Translations under genes and position numbers: made by a program
NCBI GenBank assembly: GCA_913061265.1
Contig: CAJXVS010000007.1
Location: forward strand, 62,001-126,000
DNA: 64,000 nt
Reading direction: 5' to 3'
DNA from: an uncultured Halobacteriovorax sp.
Lineage (GTDB): Bacteria > Bdellovibrionota > Bacteriovoracia > Bacteriovoracales > Bacteriovoracaceae
Notes under the pieces: model-generated
Database searches by the model: none
Seen by the model: only the letters and a program-made list of their open reading frames with translations
Told to the model about the DNA's origin: nothing
Shown: positions 24,637-34,691 of the stretch, in pieces
Layout of the letters: the number at the start of each line of letters is the position of its first letter
How positions within the stretch are numbered: the stretch's first letter is position 1

Positions 24637-26772
24637 TTGAAAATTAGGTCAAGCTTAATATTCTTTGCACTTCTCTTGAGCAGCTACGGCGCTCTTTCTC
24701 AAGATATTGAGTCTCTCGACCTGATGGACGCTTCGGACGTTAATGTTCTCTTAGAGGACGATAGTAATAGCAATAGTAACCTTGATATTTCAGAAGCCGA
24801 AGAAATTGATGATCTTGAATCTTTAAAAAGTGATATTGGAGAAGTCTTATTTGACGAAGTAAAGGACGAGTCCGTTGAAGCATCTTTAGAAATAAACTCT
24901 GATGAGAAAGTGGAAATCATTAATGAGGCTCAGGCCGTTGAAGCGGCAAGTTCAGTCTCTTCACAAGGCCTTGAAGGTAAGACAAAGATCTTTGATGTTG
25001 GAAATGAAGAAAAAGAATTAATGGAAGTGGCTAAGTATCTTGAAGGTAAGATTCCTGAAGATGAGTGGAATGAGATTGCTACGGCCTCAAAGTTAGAGAG
25101 ATATGTTATTCAAGAAGGTGATTGGCTTTGGAAGATCTGTAAGAAGGTCTTTGGATCAGGTTTTTATTATTCAAAGATTTGGTCTCTTAACCCGCATATT
25201 AAAAACCCACATGAAATTGAACCAGGGATGACTCTTGTCTTTGATACAGGTGATTCAACCAATTTACCTGAAGTTCAACTAGGCTCATTTGAAGATACTC
25301 CAGGTGGTCTTAAAGAAGCTGATGTTAAAAGAGAAACTAAAGAGCATTTTGACTTTAAACAATTCGGTGATGATACCAAGCCTGCTTGGATTGCTGAGAG
25401 AACTAAGTTAATTGATGACGGTATCTATTTTCAATATGCTTCAGAAGAAACTTACGCAGATTTAGCTGCTATTGCTAAGCAAAGTTTAAAAACAGAATGG
25501 GAGAAGTACGACCCACCGGTGGCAGATATTATTATCTCTGAACCGGGTGAGCAGTATGACGATACTGGTTTTGATAAAGATTCTAAGATTGTTTTTGATG
25601 TTAAAGAAGGCTTCTACCTAAACTCATTTGTAACAACTAATATTGTTCAAGATCTTGGTATTATTGAAGCTTCTTCAGAAGATCAAGTTTACCTTCAACG
25701 TTTTGACCCTATCTATATAAAGTTTGATCCTACAGTTAAAGTAAAACCAGGAGATCTTTTCTCTGTCTATGCGCCAGAAGGAAAAATCGCCCATAAGGTT
25801 TCTGATAGAAGTGGTTACCGTTATACGGTGACGGGACAAATCAAGACTATTCGAAAAACAAATCATCTATGGGAATGCCAAATTTTTGAATTATCTGGGC
25901 TTATAAGACGAGGGGATAGGGTAACTATTTACACTCCAAAGATTACAAAGATTGTTAAAACTTTTAATAAGAGAAATATTGAAGCCGCTATTATTGGCGC
26001 CTTTAATAATACAGCTAACGGAATGAGCTTTGGTGATGTGGTCTATATTGATAGAGGCCGAGCCGATGGTGTTGAGATGGGAACGGTCTTTGAAACCTTC
26101 TCCTTTAGAGATAGAAATACTGATAGAAGGATCACGCCTGATCCAACTTATAAAACGGGTGAGTTAACAGTTATTACTTTAACTGATAATTTTGCCACGG
26201 CCCTTATAACTAATAGTAGTAATGAAGTTGCTATGGGCGCCATCGCCTTATCAAAAACGGAAGAGCAAGCGGCGAGAGAGAGTCGTCTTAAGAACAAGAG
26301 TCTTCTTAGCCAAGTTGATCAAACTGAAGGTGAGGCTCTGGACGAGCTTGATATCGAGCTTAACTTAGATGACATCGGAGAAGACCTCTTGCGTCAGGCT
26401 GACAAGGTGCAGCTGACTGAAGATGAGCTTGAAGAGCTAGAGCGTCAAGAAAGAGAACGCTCTATTCTTAAAGATCATGAGAGAGACCTAAAAGAGCTTG
26501 AACGTCTTGAAAACGAACTTGTAGAAGCTGAGGCAAGCTTAAGTGAAGCCAAGGTTGATGAAGATAAATTCCTAGAACAACAGAACCTTGATGAAGTTGA
26601 GAGAAAATCAGGTGAGCCTGATCCAAATGCTTTTGAATCTCTCGACGATATTGAGCAAGACGTTGGCCGTAAATACATGGATGAGGATATCAACGCCAAA
26701 GAAAATCCTTACGGTCTTACTGAGTTTGACCTTGAAGAAATTGATGAATTGTTGAATACTGAGAAGCTATAA
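24637..26772 (+). CDS. Exported LysM-domain protein with acidic coiled-coil regions
   Basis: A 711-residue exported protein starting at TTG, with AGGGA upstream and a signal peptide (MKIRSSLIFFALLLSSYGALS). Residues 22-110 are highly acidic. A LysM peptidoglycan-binding domain spans about 155-202 (YVIQEGDWLWKICKKVFG...NPHEIEPGMTL). The centre (~250-560) is beta-rich, with FSVYAPEGKIAHKV and GDRVTIYTPK, and the C-terminus is a long Glu/Leu-rich coiled coil. Likely a periplasmic scaffold bound to the cell wall. Co-transcribed with the TPR lipoprotein 15 bases upstream. Homologous proteins of unknown role occur in Bdellovibrio-type bacteria (recollection, not checked). Confidence 0.8.
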   Translation: MKIRSSLIFFALLLSSYGALSQDIESLDLMDASDVNVLLEDDSNSNSNLDISEAEEIDDLESLKSDIGEVLFDEVKDESVEASLEINSDEKVEIINEAQAVEAASSVSSQGLEGKTKIFDVGNEEKELMEVAKYLEGKIPEDEWNEIATASKLERYVIQEGDWLWKICKKVFGSGFYYSKIWSLNPHIKNPHEIEPGMTLVFDTGDSTNLPEVQLGSFEDTPGGLKEADVKRETKEHFDFKQFGDDTKPAWIAERTKLIDDGIYFQYASEETYADLAAIAKQSLKTEWEKYDPPVADIIISEPGEQYDDTGFDKDSKIVFDVKEGFYLNSFVTTNIVQDLGIIEASSEDQVYLQRFDPIYIKFDPTVKVKPGDLFSVYAPEGKIAHKVSDRSGYRYTVTGQIKTIRKTNHLWECQIFELSGLIRRGDRVTIYTPKITKIVKTFNKRNIEAAIIGAFNNTANGMSFGDVVYIDRGRADGVEMGTVFETFSFRDRNTDRRITPDPTYKTGELTVITLTDNFATALITNSSNEVAMGAIALSKTEEQAARESRLKNKSLLSQVDQTEGEALDELDIELNLDDIGEDLLRQADKVQLTEDELEELERQERERSILKDHERDLKELERLENELVEAEASLSEAKVDEDKFLEQQNLDEVERKSGEPDPNAFESLDDIEQDVGRKYMDEDINAKENPYGLTEFDLEEIDELLNTEKL

Positions 26773-26864
26773 AGAAGGCGGCTTGTTGGCGCACTGGTCA
26801 AATAGTATCCCCGACCAAGAACCCAAGCCGTTATCCGTATTCAATTTTTTACAAAGGGGAGATT

Positions 26865-29414
26865 GTGGCGACCAAAGACGCGAAAAAAACAACCTCAAAG
26901 ACTGCTTCTGCGAAGAAGCAGAAAAAAAAGACAGCAAAGAAAAAAGTAACTAAGAAAAAGGTTACTAAGAAAAAAACTGCAAAGAAGAAAGTTGCTAAGA
27001 AAACAACCAAAGCCTCAGCTGAGCCTGCTTCTAAAAAGAAGAAAAAGAAAACAGTTAAGAGAGACTTAGGTGAGTACTCATTAGTTGTTGTGGAATCACC
27101 CTCAAAAGCTAAGACCATTAAGAAATATCTTGGTCGTGGTTTTCAGGTTGTGGCCTCTAACGGGCATATCAAAGATCTTCCAAAATCAAAACTAGGTGTT
27201 GATGTAAAAGCTAATTTTGCTATCGACCTTGTTCCGATTACGGGGAAGAAAGATAAGATCGAAAGAATTCAAGAACTAGCTAAGAAGGCGCAAGTCATCT
27301 ACCTCGCTCCCGATATGGACCGCGAAGGTGAGGCGATCGCTCATCACTTGGCAGAAGAGATTGGAAAGAAAGCGAAGATTTTTAGAGTCGTCTTTAACGC
27401 CGTTACAAAAAAGGCCGTTAACGAAGCTATCGCTAACCCTACTGAATTAAATAGACCAATGTATGACTCACAAAGAACGAGACGTGTACTCGATAGGCTT
27501 GTGGGCTATAAGATCTCTCCTATCCTGTGGGATAAGGTTCAAAGAGGAATCTCTGCTGGGCGTGTTCAGTCAGTGGCCCTTAGAATTATCGTTGAGAGAG
27601 AAGACGCCGTTAAAGCCTTTGTTCCTGAACAGTGGTTTTCAATCCACGGTGAGATGAACAAAGAAGCAACTCCTTTTGAAATTAAGTACTATGGTGAAGA
27701 GCCAAATAAGAAGATGGAACTTAATGATCAAAAAGAAGCAGATAAGATTGTTAAAGATGTTAAGGGAAAAGACTTTAATGTAACTGACGTTAAGAAGCGT
27801 GAGAGAAAGCAAAACCCAACACCGCCTTTTACAACTTCAAAGCTTCAACAGGAAGCGGCTAATAAGTTAGGCTTTACAGCTAAGAGAACCATGATGGTTG
27901 CCCAGAAACTCTATGAAGGTATCAATCTTCGAGATCACGGCATGCAAGGTTTGATTACTTATATGAGAACCGATTCAATGAGAACGGCTCCTGAGGCCCT
28001 TGAATCATTGATTAATTTTATCGATAAGAGGTACGGAAAAGATTATCTTCCGGCCGAGCCTATCGTTTATAAGAAAAAAGGAAATAGTAAGGTTCAAGAT
28101 GCCCACGAGGCCATCCGCCCTACTGATTTAATGTACACTCCTGATGAAGTAAGAGGAGACCTTGAGCCTGATCAACAAAAACTTTATGAGTTGATTTGGA
28201 ATAAGTTTATCTCTTCTCAAATGAGTCAGGCCGTTATCGATCAAACCTCAGTTACTTTTGAATCTTCCGGTCACTTTTTTAAAGCGACGGGATCGATCAT
28301 TAAGTTTCCTGGTTTTCGTACTGTCTATCTAGAAGCCGCTGCAGAGAAGGCCTCTAAGAAAGGTGGAGACGACGAAGAATCACTCGCTGATGTTAAGAGT
28401 GGGCTTCTTCCAGAGATCGAAAAAGGTGAAGTGATCAAAGCTTCAAAAGATCCAGCAGCTCTTGAGCACTGGACTTCACCACCGCCAAGATACAATGAAG
28501 CCTCTCTTGTTAAGGACCTTGAAGAAAAAGGCATCGGTCGACCTTCGACTTACGCTGCCATTATTTCAAACATCCAAGACAGAGGTTACGTAGAAAAGAT
28601 TGAAAACAGATTCATCCCCACAGAACTTGGGATGGTTGTTTGTAGAATGCTTATTGAATCCTTTCCAAATGTGATGGATGTTGATTTTACCGCTAGGGTA
28701 GAGGGACTTCTCGATCAGATTGAAGAAGGTGAGATTACTTATAAGAAAGTTCTTAAAGACTTCTGGAAAGACTTTGAGAAGACCCTAGAGAAAGCTAAAG
28801 AGGAGATGAAAAACCTCAAAAAGCAGCTTATCCCTACGGGAATTGATTGTAAGAAGTGCGGGCCTGGTGAGTATCATATTAAGTGGGGAAGAAATGGACA
28901 ATTTCTTGCTTGCTCTGAATACCCCGAGTGTAATTCTACTTTTGACTTTAAAAAAGACTTAGAAGGAGTCATAACAATCCTTCCTAAGAACTGGTTCCAC
29001 GATCCGTGCCCAACTTGTAATAAGAAATTAGAAGTGAAGACCGGAAAGTATGGCCGTTTTGTACGCTGTGAGGATTACCCCACTTGCGAGACAACACTTC
29101 CTTATACGCTTCAAATCGTCTGTCCTGCCTGTAAGGTTGGAAAGTTTGCTGAGAAAAAGAGTCGTTACGGAAAGATCTTCTATGGTTGCTCAAACTATCC
29201 AAACTGCGAGAACGCAATGTGGACCAAGCCTTTTGAGCATCCTTGTCCTGGTTGTGGTTTTGCCATTATGGGAGAGAGGATCACTAAAAGAGAAGGTCAC
29301 CAACTTCAATGCCCTCAGTGTAAGCATAAAGAAGACTGGGAAGACACTCCGTTTGGAAAAGAAGAATTAGCAAAGCAAGCTGAAGAAGATTCCAAAACGG
29401 TAGCGCAGGTTTAG
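26865..29414 (+). CDS. topA: DNA topoisomerase I with Lys-rich N-terminal extension
   Basis: Type IA topoisomerase relaxing negative supercoils. Toprim domain from about residue 71 (YSLVVVESPSKAKTIKKYLG, then APDMDREGEAIA). The active-site Tyr is in GLITYMRTDS (Y366). Four C-terminal zinc-ribbon repeats with CxxC pairs run to the end (e.g. CPTCNKKLEVKTGKYG). The first ~65 residues are unusual: a Lys/Ala/Thr-rich histone-H1-like tail with repeated KKKVTKKK/AKKK units. Starts with GTG behind AAAGGGGAG. Followed after 8 bases by the yqaA-like gene and then frmA-frmB, apparently one transcription unit. Confidence 0.97.
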   Translation: MATKDAKKTTSKTASAKKQKKKTAKKKVTKKKVTKKKTAKKKVAKKTTKASAEPASKKKKKKTVKRDLGEYSLVVVESPSKAKTIKKYLGRGFQVVASNGHIKDLPKSKLGVDVKANFAIDLVPITGKKDKIERIQELAKKAQVIYLAPDMDREGEAIAHHLAEEIGKKAKIFRVVFNAVTKKAVNEAIANPTELNRPMYDSQRTRRVLDRLVGYKISPILWDKVQRGISAGRVQSVALRIIVEREDAVKAFVPEQWFSIHGEMNKEATPFEIKYYGEEPNKKMELNDQKEADKIVKDVKGKDFNVTDVKKRERKQNPTPPFTTSKLQQEAANKLGFTAKRTMMVAQKLYEGINLRDHGMQGLITYMRTDSMRTAPEALESLINFIDKRYGKDYLPAEPIVYKKKGNSKVQDAHEAIRPTDLMYTPDEVRGDLEPDQQKLYELIWNKFISSQMSQAVIDQTSVTFESSGHFFKATGSIIKFPGFRTVYLEAAAEKASKKGGDDEESLADVKSGLLPEIEKGEVIKASKDPAALEHWTSPPPRYNEASLVKDLEEKGIGRPSTYAAIISNIQDRGYVEKIENRFIPTELGMVVCRMLIESFPNVMDVDFTARVEGLLDQIEEGEITYKKVLKDFWKDFEKTLEKAKEEMKNLKKQLIPTGIDCKKCGPGEYHIKWGRNGQFLACSEYPECNSTFDFKKDLEGVITILPKNWFHDPCPTCNKKLEVKTGKYGRFVRCEDYPTCETTLPYTLQIVCPACKVGKFAEKKSRYGKIFYGCSNYPNCENAMWTKPFEHPCPGCGFAIMGERITKREGHQLQCPQCKHKEDWEDTPFGKEELAKQAEEDSKTVAQV

Positions 29415-29422
29415 GTAGAAAA

Positions 29423-31175
<1,753 letters not shown>

Positions 31176-31176
31176 A

Positions 31177-32007
31177 ATGTTAGAAACAATAAAGACAAAT
31201 AAATGTTTCGATGGCTCCACTAAGACCTTCGAGCACGAAAGCAAAGTCACAAAAACAAAGATGAAGTTCTCAGCCTTTCTTCCAAAAGAAGAAACAAGCT
31301 TTGAAACTTGCATCATCTGGCTCTCTGGTCTTACCTGCAATGAAGATAACTTCATCACCAAAGCAGGCGCTCAACAATTTCTAAAAGACACAAAGACAAT
31401 GATTGTCTGCCCCGATACTTCACCAAGAGGATTAGATCTTCCAGGTGAGCATGACGCTTTTAACTTCGGATCTGGAGCTGGCTTTTATTTAACGGCAACG
31501 ACGGAAGGCTACAAAGATCATTATAAAATGGATCAGTATATAACGGACGAATTAATCTCAATCCTTAAGGATAACTTCGGCATAAAGAAGTTTTCTATAA
31601 TGGGTCACTCAATGGGTGGCCATGGCGCCATCACTTTAGGCCTCAAGAACCCTGATCTCTTTGTCTCAGTTTCCGCTTTCTCACCAGTGGTAAACCCAAG
31701 CGCCACGCCTTGGGGAAAAGAGGCCCTAACTGGATACCTAGGATCAAATACCGAGGATTGGAAGGCCTACGACAGCACAGAATTGCTCAATTCTGGCCTG
31801 AAGCGAGCAGATACACTCTTAATCGATCAAGGCCTAAACGACGAATTCCTAGAATCAGAGCTCCTCACTAAGAACCTCGAAACAGCTGCTGAAAAGGCTT
31901 CTCAGCCCATTAAGGTAAATTATAGAGAAGGATACGATCATAGTTACTTCTATATCTCGACCTTTATTAAGGAGCATATAGACTTTCACCTAAGGGCGTT
32001 AACCTAG
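31177..32007 (+). CDS. frmB: S-formylglutathione hydrolase
   Basis: Hydrolyses S-formylglutathione to formate and glutathione, the second step of glutathione-dependent formaldehyde detoxification. An esterase-D-type alpha/beta hydrolase: CIIWLSGLTCNEDNFI, oxyanion region, nucleophile Ser in GHSMGGHGAIT, Asp in DQGLNDEF, His in GYDHSYFY. The start at 31177 (276 aa) follows the frmA stop codon by one base; the longer open frame back to 31066 lies inside frmA. tRNA-Arg begins 45 bases downstream. Confidence 0.96.
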   Translation: MLETIKTNKCFDGSTKTFEHESKVTKTKMKFSAFLPKEETSFETCIIWLSGLTCNEDNFITKAGAQQFLKDTKTMIVCPDTSPRGLDLPGEHDAFNFGSGAGFYLTATTEGYKDHYKMDQYITDELISILKDNFGIKKFSIMGHSMGGHGAITLGLKNPDLFVSVSAFSPVVNPSATPWGKEALTGYLGSNTEDWKAYDSTELLNSGLKRADTLLIDQGLNDEFLESELLTKNLETAAEKASQPIKVNYREGYDHSYFYISTFIKEHIDFHLRALT

Positions 32008-32051
32008 ACGAATAAGAAAACGAATATTAATATAATAAAAAAATCAGTTCG

Positions 32052-32128
32052 GGGGCGTTAGCTCAGCTGGATAGAGTTGCTGGCTTCGAACCAGTCGGTC
32101 GGGGGTTCGAATCCCTCACGCCCCGCCA
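32052..32128 (+). tRNA. tRNA-Arg (anticodon TCG), CCA encoded
   Basis: A 77-nt cloverleaf: acceptor GGGGCGT/ACGCCCC, D arm AGCTCAGCTGGATAGAGTT, anticodon arm GCTGG-CTTCGAA-CCAGT with anticodon TCG, T arm GGGGGTTCGAATCCC, discriminator G, encoded CCA. The base after CCA starts a 20-bp sequence repeated 1.9 kb downstream, so this tRNA 3' end may be an integration hotspot. Confidence 0.96.
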
Positions 32129-32148
32129 TTTTAGGTACCAGGTTACTT
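32129..32148 (+). repeat. 20-bp direct repeat, copy 1 (adjacent to tRNA-Arg)
   Basis: TTTTAGGTACCAGGTTACTT, immediately after the CCA end of tRNA-Arg. An identical 20-bp copy lies at 34056-34075. Together they bracket the RpiR regulator and the clamp-like gene, as attachment-site-like or recombination-derived repeats would. No integrase gene is present between them. Confidence 0.7.
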
Positions 32149-32382
32149 GCAGAAAAGAAAAACCTCTTAAACTTTTCAATATTTCATATATAATTAAAAA
32201 ACCAAGGTGGCTTTTTGTATGCAGGCCGGGAACTTCTAACATACGCCACCTTGGAAACATCTAACTATTCAGAAGAATGCTTTTGGGGAATTTAGCTTTT
32301 GTTTCGAAAAGAGGTAAGAATCTTACAGAAGTTCCTTAGACAATTTTCACTTTGGACAAAAGAGCATGGCACTATTTAAACG

Positions 32383-33222
32383 CTATTTGAGAAAAATCGG
32401 AAGTGACGTCCACTTCTTTTCAATGCTTCTAATTTTTGCCAAGTGAACATGTTTATCCATAGAGAAGAGAATAGACTCCAGTATATTTGTGCAGACAATA
32501 AAGGGAGTTATACAGTTGATCATTCCGTTGCCTGTAGAGGAAGCGTAAAAGCTGATGTCTGTATGTTTTCTAAGACGTCCTGTCTTTTTATCAGTAAAAA
32601 GAATTGAAAAGATTTCTTTTGTCTTCAGGGCATCAAAAAATTGCTCATATTCGATAAGCTCTTTATTAATGGAAAAGGCCACTACGACGTCATCTTTAGA
32701 GAGAGAATGAATTTCAGCTTGTTTTGAAAAGCCAAGCTCTGTAAGGCAAATGACATTTTTACTTAATAACTTAAGACTTTCTGATAATTTCATGGCCACA
32801 AGGCCCATCTGGCCGACACCTATAATAAAGACTCTTTTAGATTTATTAATCTTTTTAGCACAATCTGTTAAATCTTTCTCGTGAAGGTGGCCTGTTAATT
32901 TATTAAGGTTTCTCATTTCTGATTGGAAAACAATATTGAGAATCGATTTGTCGCGTGTGTCTTGAACAAAGGTCTCCGCCTGGTGAGAAGGGGAGAACTC
33001 AGTCTTATACATATGCTCTATTTCTTTTTTGAGTTCAGGAAAACCTTTGTACTTAAGAGATTTTGCGAGTCTAGTGAGTGAAGAAAAAGAAATATCAAAC
33101 TTTTGGCATAGCTCACTACCACTTAAGAAAGAATTAGACTCGAGGTCATCGAGAATAGCTTCGATGACCCTGAGTTGTTTTATTGGTAAAGTGTATTTTT
33201 TAATTCTTTCTATTAAGTTCAT
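32383..33222 (-). CDS. RpiR/MurR-family transcriptional regulator
   Basis: 279 residues: N-terminal HTH_6 domain (about 1-80: SGSELCQKFDISFSSLTRLAKSLKYKGFPELKKEIE) and a C-terminal SIS domain (about 110-250, with RVFIIGVGQMGLVAMKLSESLKLLS) that normally binds a phosphosugar or amino sugar. It probably regulates a sugar or cell-wall recycling function, but no sugar gene is adjacent. Instead it is coupled (TAATG overlap) to the clamp-like gene upstream. Intergenic DNA of 254 bases separates it from tRNA-Arg. Confidence 0.88.
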   Translation of the reverse strand: MNLIERIKKYTLPIKQLRVIEAILDDLESNSFLSGSELCQKFDISFSSLTRLAKSLKYKGFPELKKEIEHMYKTEFSPSHQAETFVQDTRDKSILNIVFQSEMRNLNKLTGHLHEKDLTDCAKKINKSKRVFIIGVGQMGLVAMKLSESLKLLSKNVICLTELGFSKQAEIHSLSKDDVVVAFSINKELIEYEQFFDALKTKEIFSILFTDKKTGRLRKHTDISFYASSTGNGMINCITPFIVCTNILESILFSMDKHVHLAKIRSIEKKWTSLPIFLK

Positions 33223-33842
33223 TACATATAGACTTCATGGGCCGACTCTTCATCTAAATCTATTTTTAAGGGCATAAGAAGGTAGAACCAGTCTTCTTTT
33301 AATACTTCTTCCTTAAAGTTTTTAGATAAAGGGTCTAGGGTTGAATTTTTACTTACGACAACCACTGGAGAGAGTGGGCTTGTAATTAAAAAAGAAACTT
33401 CCTCACCTGCAAAACAAGAAAGGTATTTAGCATTAAAGCCAAGGCATGTTTCTCCGATGGCCTTTGATATTTTAAGAAATGGATTTGAAGTATCTGTATA
33501 ATCAAGAAGCATCGAAACAGATCGATTCTCTTCACCAAAGGTGTCAAACCATTCTGGAATCTGAATCGTAACTCTTCGGCCGCTCTCTTCAGGGATGACC
33601 TGTTGCCATTTGGGGTATTCTAGCTCGGCTTCTGTAAAATATCCTTTTTCGTATTCTACTTTTGAGAAAGTTCTTCCGGCTTTATCTATTTCCCATGGTC
33701 TTTTTGAAGCAAACAAAACATGAGAATTCGTCGCAATCACATGACCTGAGTGATCATAGTGAAAGGAGTGAATCTTCTGATGTTTTGGGTTTTCAATATC
33801 AGTGCTGCTGAATTTTAAGAGGTTGTTTAGGGTGTGTTCCAT
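33222..33842 (-). CDS. Orphan sliding-clamp-like (DnaN-related) protein
   Basis: A 206-residue protein, too short for a three-domain beta clamp (~370), that shows features of the clamp fold: SFHYDHSGHVIATNSHVLFA recalls the strand and DGHR loop of DnaN; YPKWQQVIPE recalls the domain boundary motif; and LGFNAKYLSCF...PLSPVVVVS...FYLLMPLKI resembles the last clamp domain and its MPM(R/K) ending. It may therefore be a one-and-a-half to two-domain clamp relative (inference). The start at 33842 has GGAAGAG upstream. The stop codon shares a base with the RpiR gene's start. A phage or plasmid origin is plausible. Confidence 0.6.
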   Translation of the reverse strand: MEHTLNNLLKFSSTDIENPKHQKIHSFHYDHSGHVIATNSHVLFASKRPWEIDKAGRTFSKVEYEKGYFTEAELEYPKWQQVIPEESGRRVTIQIPEWFDTFGEENRSVSMLLDYTDTSNPFLKISKAIGETCLGFNAKYLSCFAGEEVSFLITSPLSPVVVVSKNSTLDPLSKNFKEEVLKEDWFYLLMPLKIDLDEESAHEVYM

Positions 33843-34020
33843 GCTCTTCCTTTTGTGAAAAATTAGTATCAATCATTTGATGAATTGAAAATATATTTTC
33901 AGAAAAGTTAAAGCAATGATGAAAATGAAGTTCTTTTAAAGCTTCAAAAAGAGGGTAAGTGTTCGAATTTATGTTGTAGCCCTGAAACTCTGGAGGTGAG
34001 GCAGGATTTCGCCTTAGAGT
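33843..34020. other. Intergenic region before structured repeat, no gene seen
   Basis: The gap 33843-34200 holds no convincing ORF. Its first half is AT-rich and presumably carries the promoter of the clamp-like gene on the minus strand. The part near 33980-34020 has a short GC-richer stretch with possible stem GGC-AGGATTTC-GCC. The second half is the structured repeat and the second copy of the 20-bp direct repeat. Confidence 0.4.
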
Positions 34021-34143
34021 AGGTGATACTTTGTGAGGAGGTAGCCGTACTCAGGTTTTAGGTACCAGGTTACTTTATTTAAGGTAGCGACCTTATCTAT
34101 ATAGAAGTCAAAAAACGCCAAGAAGATCTCCTCAATATCACCT
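34021..34143 (+). repeat. Structured intergenic repeat, copy A
   Basis: A hairpin-capable element: outer arms AGGTGATA/TATCACCT (34021-34028 and 34136-34143) and inner arms TGAGGAG/CTCCTCA (34034-34040 and 34128-34134). Bases 34023-34052 match 37702-37731 at 28 of 30 positions (core GATACTTTGTGAGGAGGTA). The loop of copy A contains the second 20-bp direct repeat and is longer than that of copy B. The GAGGAGGT arm is a perfect ribosome-binding-site sequence facing an anti-site arm. Confidence 0.65.
34056..34075 (+). repeat. 20-bp direct repeat, copy 2
   Basis: TTTTAGGTACCAGGTTACTT, identical to 32129-32148 next to tRNA-Arg and in the same orientation. It lies inside the loop of structured repeat copy A. 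Confidence 0.7.
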
Positions 34144-34200
34144 ATCTTCCGCTTAATATTAATATGAGAAACAGAATAGTTTCAAAAATAGGGAGATTAA

Positions 34201-34620
34201 ATGAAGATTTTAATAAGTATTGTATCGTTAAGTATTTCAAGTGCGTCTTTTGCTCAGGCACCAACAGAGTGCTTTAAAATGGCAACTAAAAGAGAACGTG
34301 ATGGTGGATTGGTCGTTGAAGGGTACAACAGAGGAAAGGCCCTCAGATTAAATAAGAATGAAGCCCTAATTTTATGTAGAGGAACAAGGACTTCTGAGGC
34401 ACCTGTTGCTTGTACTTTAATGGCTCAAGAAAGAAAGAAGCTAAATGGCCTAAACTTAAATCAAGCTGATGGCATTAGACTGTGTGCTGGTACTGACAGT
34501 ATGGAAGCCACAAAAGACTGTTTTGTAAAAGCTACTAATAGTGATAGAGACGGTGGTTTGGAGCTTAATGACTATGACGCCATAAAGCTTTGTAGAAAGT
34601 ACAAAGGACTTAACCACTAG
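34201..34620 (+). CDS. Small exported protein with three Cys-pair repeats
   Basis: 139 residues with signal peptide (MKILISIVSLSISSASFAQA). The mature protein consists of three repeats of about 34-46 residues. Each starts with a Cys (ECFKMAT, ACTLMAQ, DCFVKAT), has a Gly-Leu core, and ends in LILCRGT, IRLCAGT or IKLCRKY. Two Cys per repeat suggest one disulfide per unit. I recall similar Cys-repeat exported proteins in Bdellovibrio-type bacteria, but know no function. Good ribosome binding site and its own terminator, so monocistronic. Confidence 0.7.
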   Translation: MKILISIVSLSISSASFAQAPTECFKMATKRERDGGLVVEGYNRGKALRLNKNEALILCRGTRTSEAPVACTLMAQERKKLNGLNLNQADGIRLCAGTDSMEATKDCFVKATNSDRDGGLELNDYDAIKLCRKYKGLNH

Positions 34621-34647
34621 GTGGATAATTTGGGAAAGAAGTTTTAA

Positions 34648-34673
34648 GAGGGAGTCATTAGACTCCCTTTTTT
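34648..34673 (+). terminator. Rho-independent terminator of the Cys-repeat protein gene
   Basis: Perfect stem GGGAGTC/GACTCCC (34650-34656 and 34661-34667), loop ATTA, followed by TTTTTT. Confidence 0.9.
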
Positions 34674-34691
34674 ATGAAGTTGGTCGTAACT

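Noticed and set aside
26849-27118. Minus-strand Phe/Val-rich ORF over the start of topA
   Set aside because: It is the complement of the Lys-rich codons (AAA/AAG) of the TopA tail; no binding site or family signal.
29050-29370. Plus-strand 106-aa ORF in the topA zinc-ribbon region
   Set aside because: In another frame of the topA zinc ribbons; no start signal or family features.
32063-32260. Minus-strand 65-aa ORF over tRNA-Arg
   Set aside because: Covers the tRNA and its flank; no ribosome binding site. Similar tRNA-spanning ORFs are usual annotation errors.
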